Part shown: piece by piece, positions 6,449 to 7,170 of the stretch
Position numbering within the stretch: position 1 is the first letter of the stretch
How the letters are laid out: every line of letters begins with the position of its first letter
Source: DATEPR01 sp036503065
GTDB lineage: Bacteria; Actinomycetota; Actinomycetes; Mycobacteriales; Pseudonocardiaceae
Reading direction: 5' to 3'
Length of the DNA: 7,170 bases
Assembly (NCBI GenBank): GCA_036503065.1
Contig: DASXXM010000534.1
Location: 1 to 7,170 of the forward strand
Position numbers and translations under genes: made by a program
The notes under the pieces: model-generated
Database searches by the model: none
Told to the model about the DNA's origin: nothing
The model's input: only the letters and a program-made list of their open reading frames with translations

Positions 6449-6830
6449 GGCGTCCTCCGATGTTGGTCAGTTCGCGGGGGCGGTGGTGCGGAACGTAGTC
6501 GCCACGCTGGCCGTGTGGCAGGTCAGCAAGTCGGCGGCGCAACCGGTCGCAGACCACGTCCACCGCGGCGCGCAGGCTCGTGCTGGCACCCTGCGCACGC
6601 AGTACGCGGTCGCCCAGGGCCACGGTCGCCCGGACGTGCAGCAGCCCGGGTGTCATGGTGTCCCTGGGCTTCGCGACGCGTGCCCGGATCATGTCGATGG
6701 CATGGGGTGCGAAGCGCCCGAGGCCGCGCAGCCGGTCGGCGACGTACGTCATCGCGTCCGGGGCAACGCCTGGGCCGACTTGGATATCGACCTGCACCGG
6801 CGCCGTGTCCGCATCGTGTTCGGTGTTCAT
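6429..6830 (-). CDS. hpf: Ribosome hibernation factor, short HPF/RaiA (S30AE) type
   Basis: A 133-residue protein with the beta-alpha-beta-beta-beta-alpha pattern of the S30AE domain: strand VQVDIQVG (12-19), helix PDAMTYVADRLRGLGRF (24-40), strands IDMIRARVAKP and LLHVRATVALGDRVLRAQGAS (64-83), and the basic helix SLRAAVDVVCDRLRRRLADL (85-104). Such proteins bind the 30S decoding region and hold ribosomes inactive in starvation or hypoxia. The tail HGQRGDYVPHHRPREL resembles the linker of long actinobacterial forms, but the C-terminal dimerisation domain is missing, so this copy may not form 100S dimers. No good ribosome site precedes the ATG; the promoter layout predicts a leaderless transcript. 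Related DosR-controlled proteins are known in mycobacteria (Rv0079, the M. smegmatis RafS). First gene of an operon with the nitroreductase. Confidence 0.78.
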   Translation of the reverse strand: MNTEHDADTAPVQVDIQVGPGVAPDAMTYVADRLRGLGRFAPHAIDMIRARVAKPRDTMTPGLLHVRATVALGDRVLRAQGASTSLRAAVDVVCDRLRRRLADLPHGQRGDYVPHHRPRELTNIGGRHGPGHA

Positions 6831-6836
6831 GGCTTC

Positions 6837-6842
6837 AGCGTG
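6837..6842 (-). promoter_or_regulatory. Candidate -10 element of the hpf-nitroreductase operon
   Basis: The minus strand reads CACGCT, 23 nt beyond the proximal box (6866-6879). Counting from the box (-42.5) and from the hexamer (-12 to -7) both place +1 on base 6830, the A of the hpf start codon. This would give a leaderless mRNA and explains the lack of a ribosome site. Confidence 0.5.
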
Positions 6843-6865
6843 CGACGCGAGCCGGATCGGGCGGA

Positions 6866-6901
6866 GGGACGACGGTCATCCGGTCACGGGACCTCGGTCC
6901 C
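6866..6901 (-). promoter_or_regulatory. Pair of DosR-type boxes for the hpf operon, one with a perfect core
   Basis: GGGACCTCGGTCCC (6888-6901) matches all 10 defined core positions of GGGAC-N4-GTCCC and continues with CAA, as in the mycobacterial consensus end SAA. GGGACGACGGTCAT (6866-6879) matches 8 of 10. They are exactly 22 bp apart. The weaker box is proximal to hpf and centred at -42.5; the perfect one is distal. This is the best-supported operator in the window. An additional upstream role for the ATPase gene is possible. Confidence 0.72.
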
Positions 6902-6953
6902 CAATCCGTCGGTGATCGCCGGTTCCTTGCGCAGCCGGTCGCTGGACCCGGAG

Positions 6954-6989
6954 CCGACGAAGGTCCCGGATGCCGGTGGCCTGCTGCCC
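6954..6989 (+). promoter_or_regulatory. Pair of DosR-type boxes upstream of the P-type ATPase gene
   Basis: CCGACGAAGGTCCC (6954-6967) matches 8 of 10 core positions with a complete GTCCC. GTGGCCTGCTGCCC (6976-6989) matches only 6 of 10, but lies at the same 22-bp spacing and at the right distance from a -10-like hexamer. The proximal box alone would not be convincing. Confidence 0.45.
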
Positions 6990-7012
6990 TTCGTCCGGCC
7001 CAGCGGCGGTAC

Positions 7013-7018
7013 GACGCT
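7013..7018 (+). promoter_or_regulatory. Candidate -10 element of the P-type ATPase gene
   Basis: GACGCT lies 23 nt after the proximal box, differing by one base from the CACGCT of two other promoters. A start near 7025 gives a 29-nt leader holding GGAGG at 7039-7043. Confidence 0.42.
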
Positions 7019-7053
7019 GACTGACGGAACCGATCTGCGGAGGTGGATGGACC

Positions 7054-7170
7054 GTGGTTGCCCACCGGACAATCCCAGCGAGCCGTGTCGAGATCGACAC
7101 CGAGTCCGACCCGAGAGAACCGCTGGCTCGGTTGTTTCGTGACCTGCGCACGTCGGAGTTCGGACTGACG
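7054..7170 (+). CDS. P-type cation-transporting ATPase, N-terminus (3' end outside window)
   Basis: The first 39 codons are visible and the frame stays open to the window edge. The sequence DPREPLARLFRDLRTSEFGLT is typical of the cytoplasmic Cation_ATPase_N segment that opens P2-type (calcium, sodium/potassium-like) ATPases of actinobacteria, where it normally continues into the first membrane helices. The GTG start at 7054 is the only usable one in frame: an in-frame TGA sits at 7018-7020 and GGAGG at 7039-7043 precedes it by 10 nt. ATG 7047 is out of frame and soon meets a stop. The catalytic DKTG motif and the ion-binding helices lie outside, so the ion cannot be told. CtpF (Rv1997), a P2-type ATPase, belongs to the mycobacterial DosR regulon, which fits this setting. 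Confidence 0.72.
   Translation, partial: MVAHRTIPASRVEIDTESDPREPLARLFRDLRTSEFGLT

Noticed and set aside
5381..7024. A 547-codon open frame on the plus strand across the nitroreductase and hpf genes
   Set aside because: It is antisense to two genes with clear family motifs, has low-complexity Arg/Gly/Gln-rich content, no domain resemblance, and runs through the operator region; long antisense frames are common in GC-rich DNA.
6835..7065. Minus-strand frame of 76 codons in the hpf-ATPase spacer
   Set aside because: It covers the operators and both promoters, has no family resemblance and a Ser/Arg/Pro-rich composition typical of a shadow frame.
1..7170. Possible CRISPR arrays, tRNAs, insertion sequences or phage genes
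   Set aside because: No regularly spaced repeats, no tRNA-like cloverleaf noticed, no transposase motifs and no terminal repeats were seen; the window reads as chromosomal genes throughout.

Overview
The window is a dense, very GC-rich stretch with strong G/C preference at third codon positions, actinobacterial in every gene. Its contents (two universal stress proteins, two Acg-type nitroreductases, a flavodoxin, a ribosome hibernation factor, a P-type cation ATPase, an accessory GAPDH and pyruvate phosphate dikinase) match what is known of hypoxia/dormancy islands: the DosR (DevR) regulon of Mycobacterium and the related OsdR region of Streptomyces coelicolor. The genus cannot be told from the sequence; a mycelial actinomycete is plausible.

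Layout. 1-1575 (+): C-terminal part of pyruvate phosphate dikinase, entering from the left edge. 1576-1743: convergent spacer with a strong hairpin and no convincing gene. 1744-3242 (-): gap followed by a universal stress protein gene, overlapping as ATGA. 3243-3402: divergent promoter region. 3403-3948 (+): second universal stress protein. 3949-4182: orphan coding-like tail without a start, then a promoter. 4183-5433 (+): short degenerate Acg-type nitroreductase plus flavodoxin. 5434-5452: convergent junction with a hairpin. 5453-6830 (-): hibernation factor gene, then full-length Acg-type nitroreductase, overlapping by 20 bp. 6831-7053: divergent regulatory region. 7054-7170 (+): first 39 codons of a P-type cation ATPase, leaving at the right edge. 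No gene-free stretch exceeds 300 bases.

The most notable result is regulatory. All three promoter-bearing intergenic regions hold pairs of sites resembling the mycobacterial DosR box (core GGGAC-N4-GTCCC), each pair spaced exactly 22 bp centre to centre. At all five candidate promoters a -10-like hexamer lies 23-24 nt beyond the promoter-proximal box; four of the five read (C/G)ACG(C/A)T. One box, at 6888-6901, is a perfect core match. This points to one DosR/OsdR-like response regulator, not encoded here, switching on every complete operon in the window.

Inferred joint role: survival under oxygen limitation or nitric oxide. PPDK and GAPDH would adjust carbon and pyrophosphate/ATP flow, the hibernation factor would silence ribosomes, the stress proteins would sense ATP, the nitroreductases and flavodoxin would handle flavin redox chemistry, and the ATPase would maintain ion balance. 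Functions are assigned by family resemblance read by eye, and the promoter model rests on pattern matching, not measurement.
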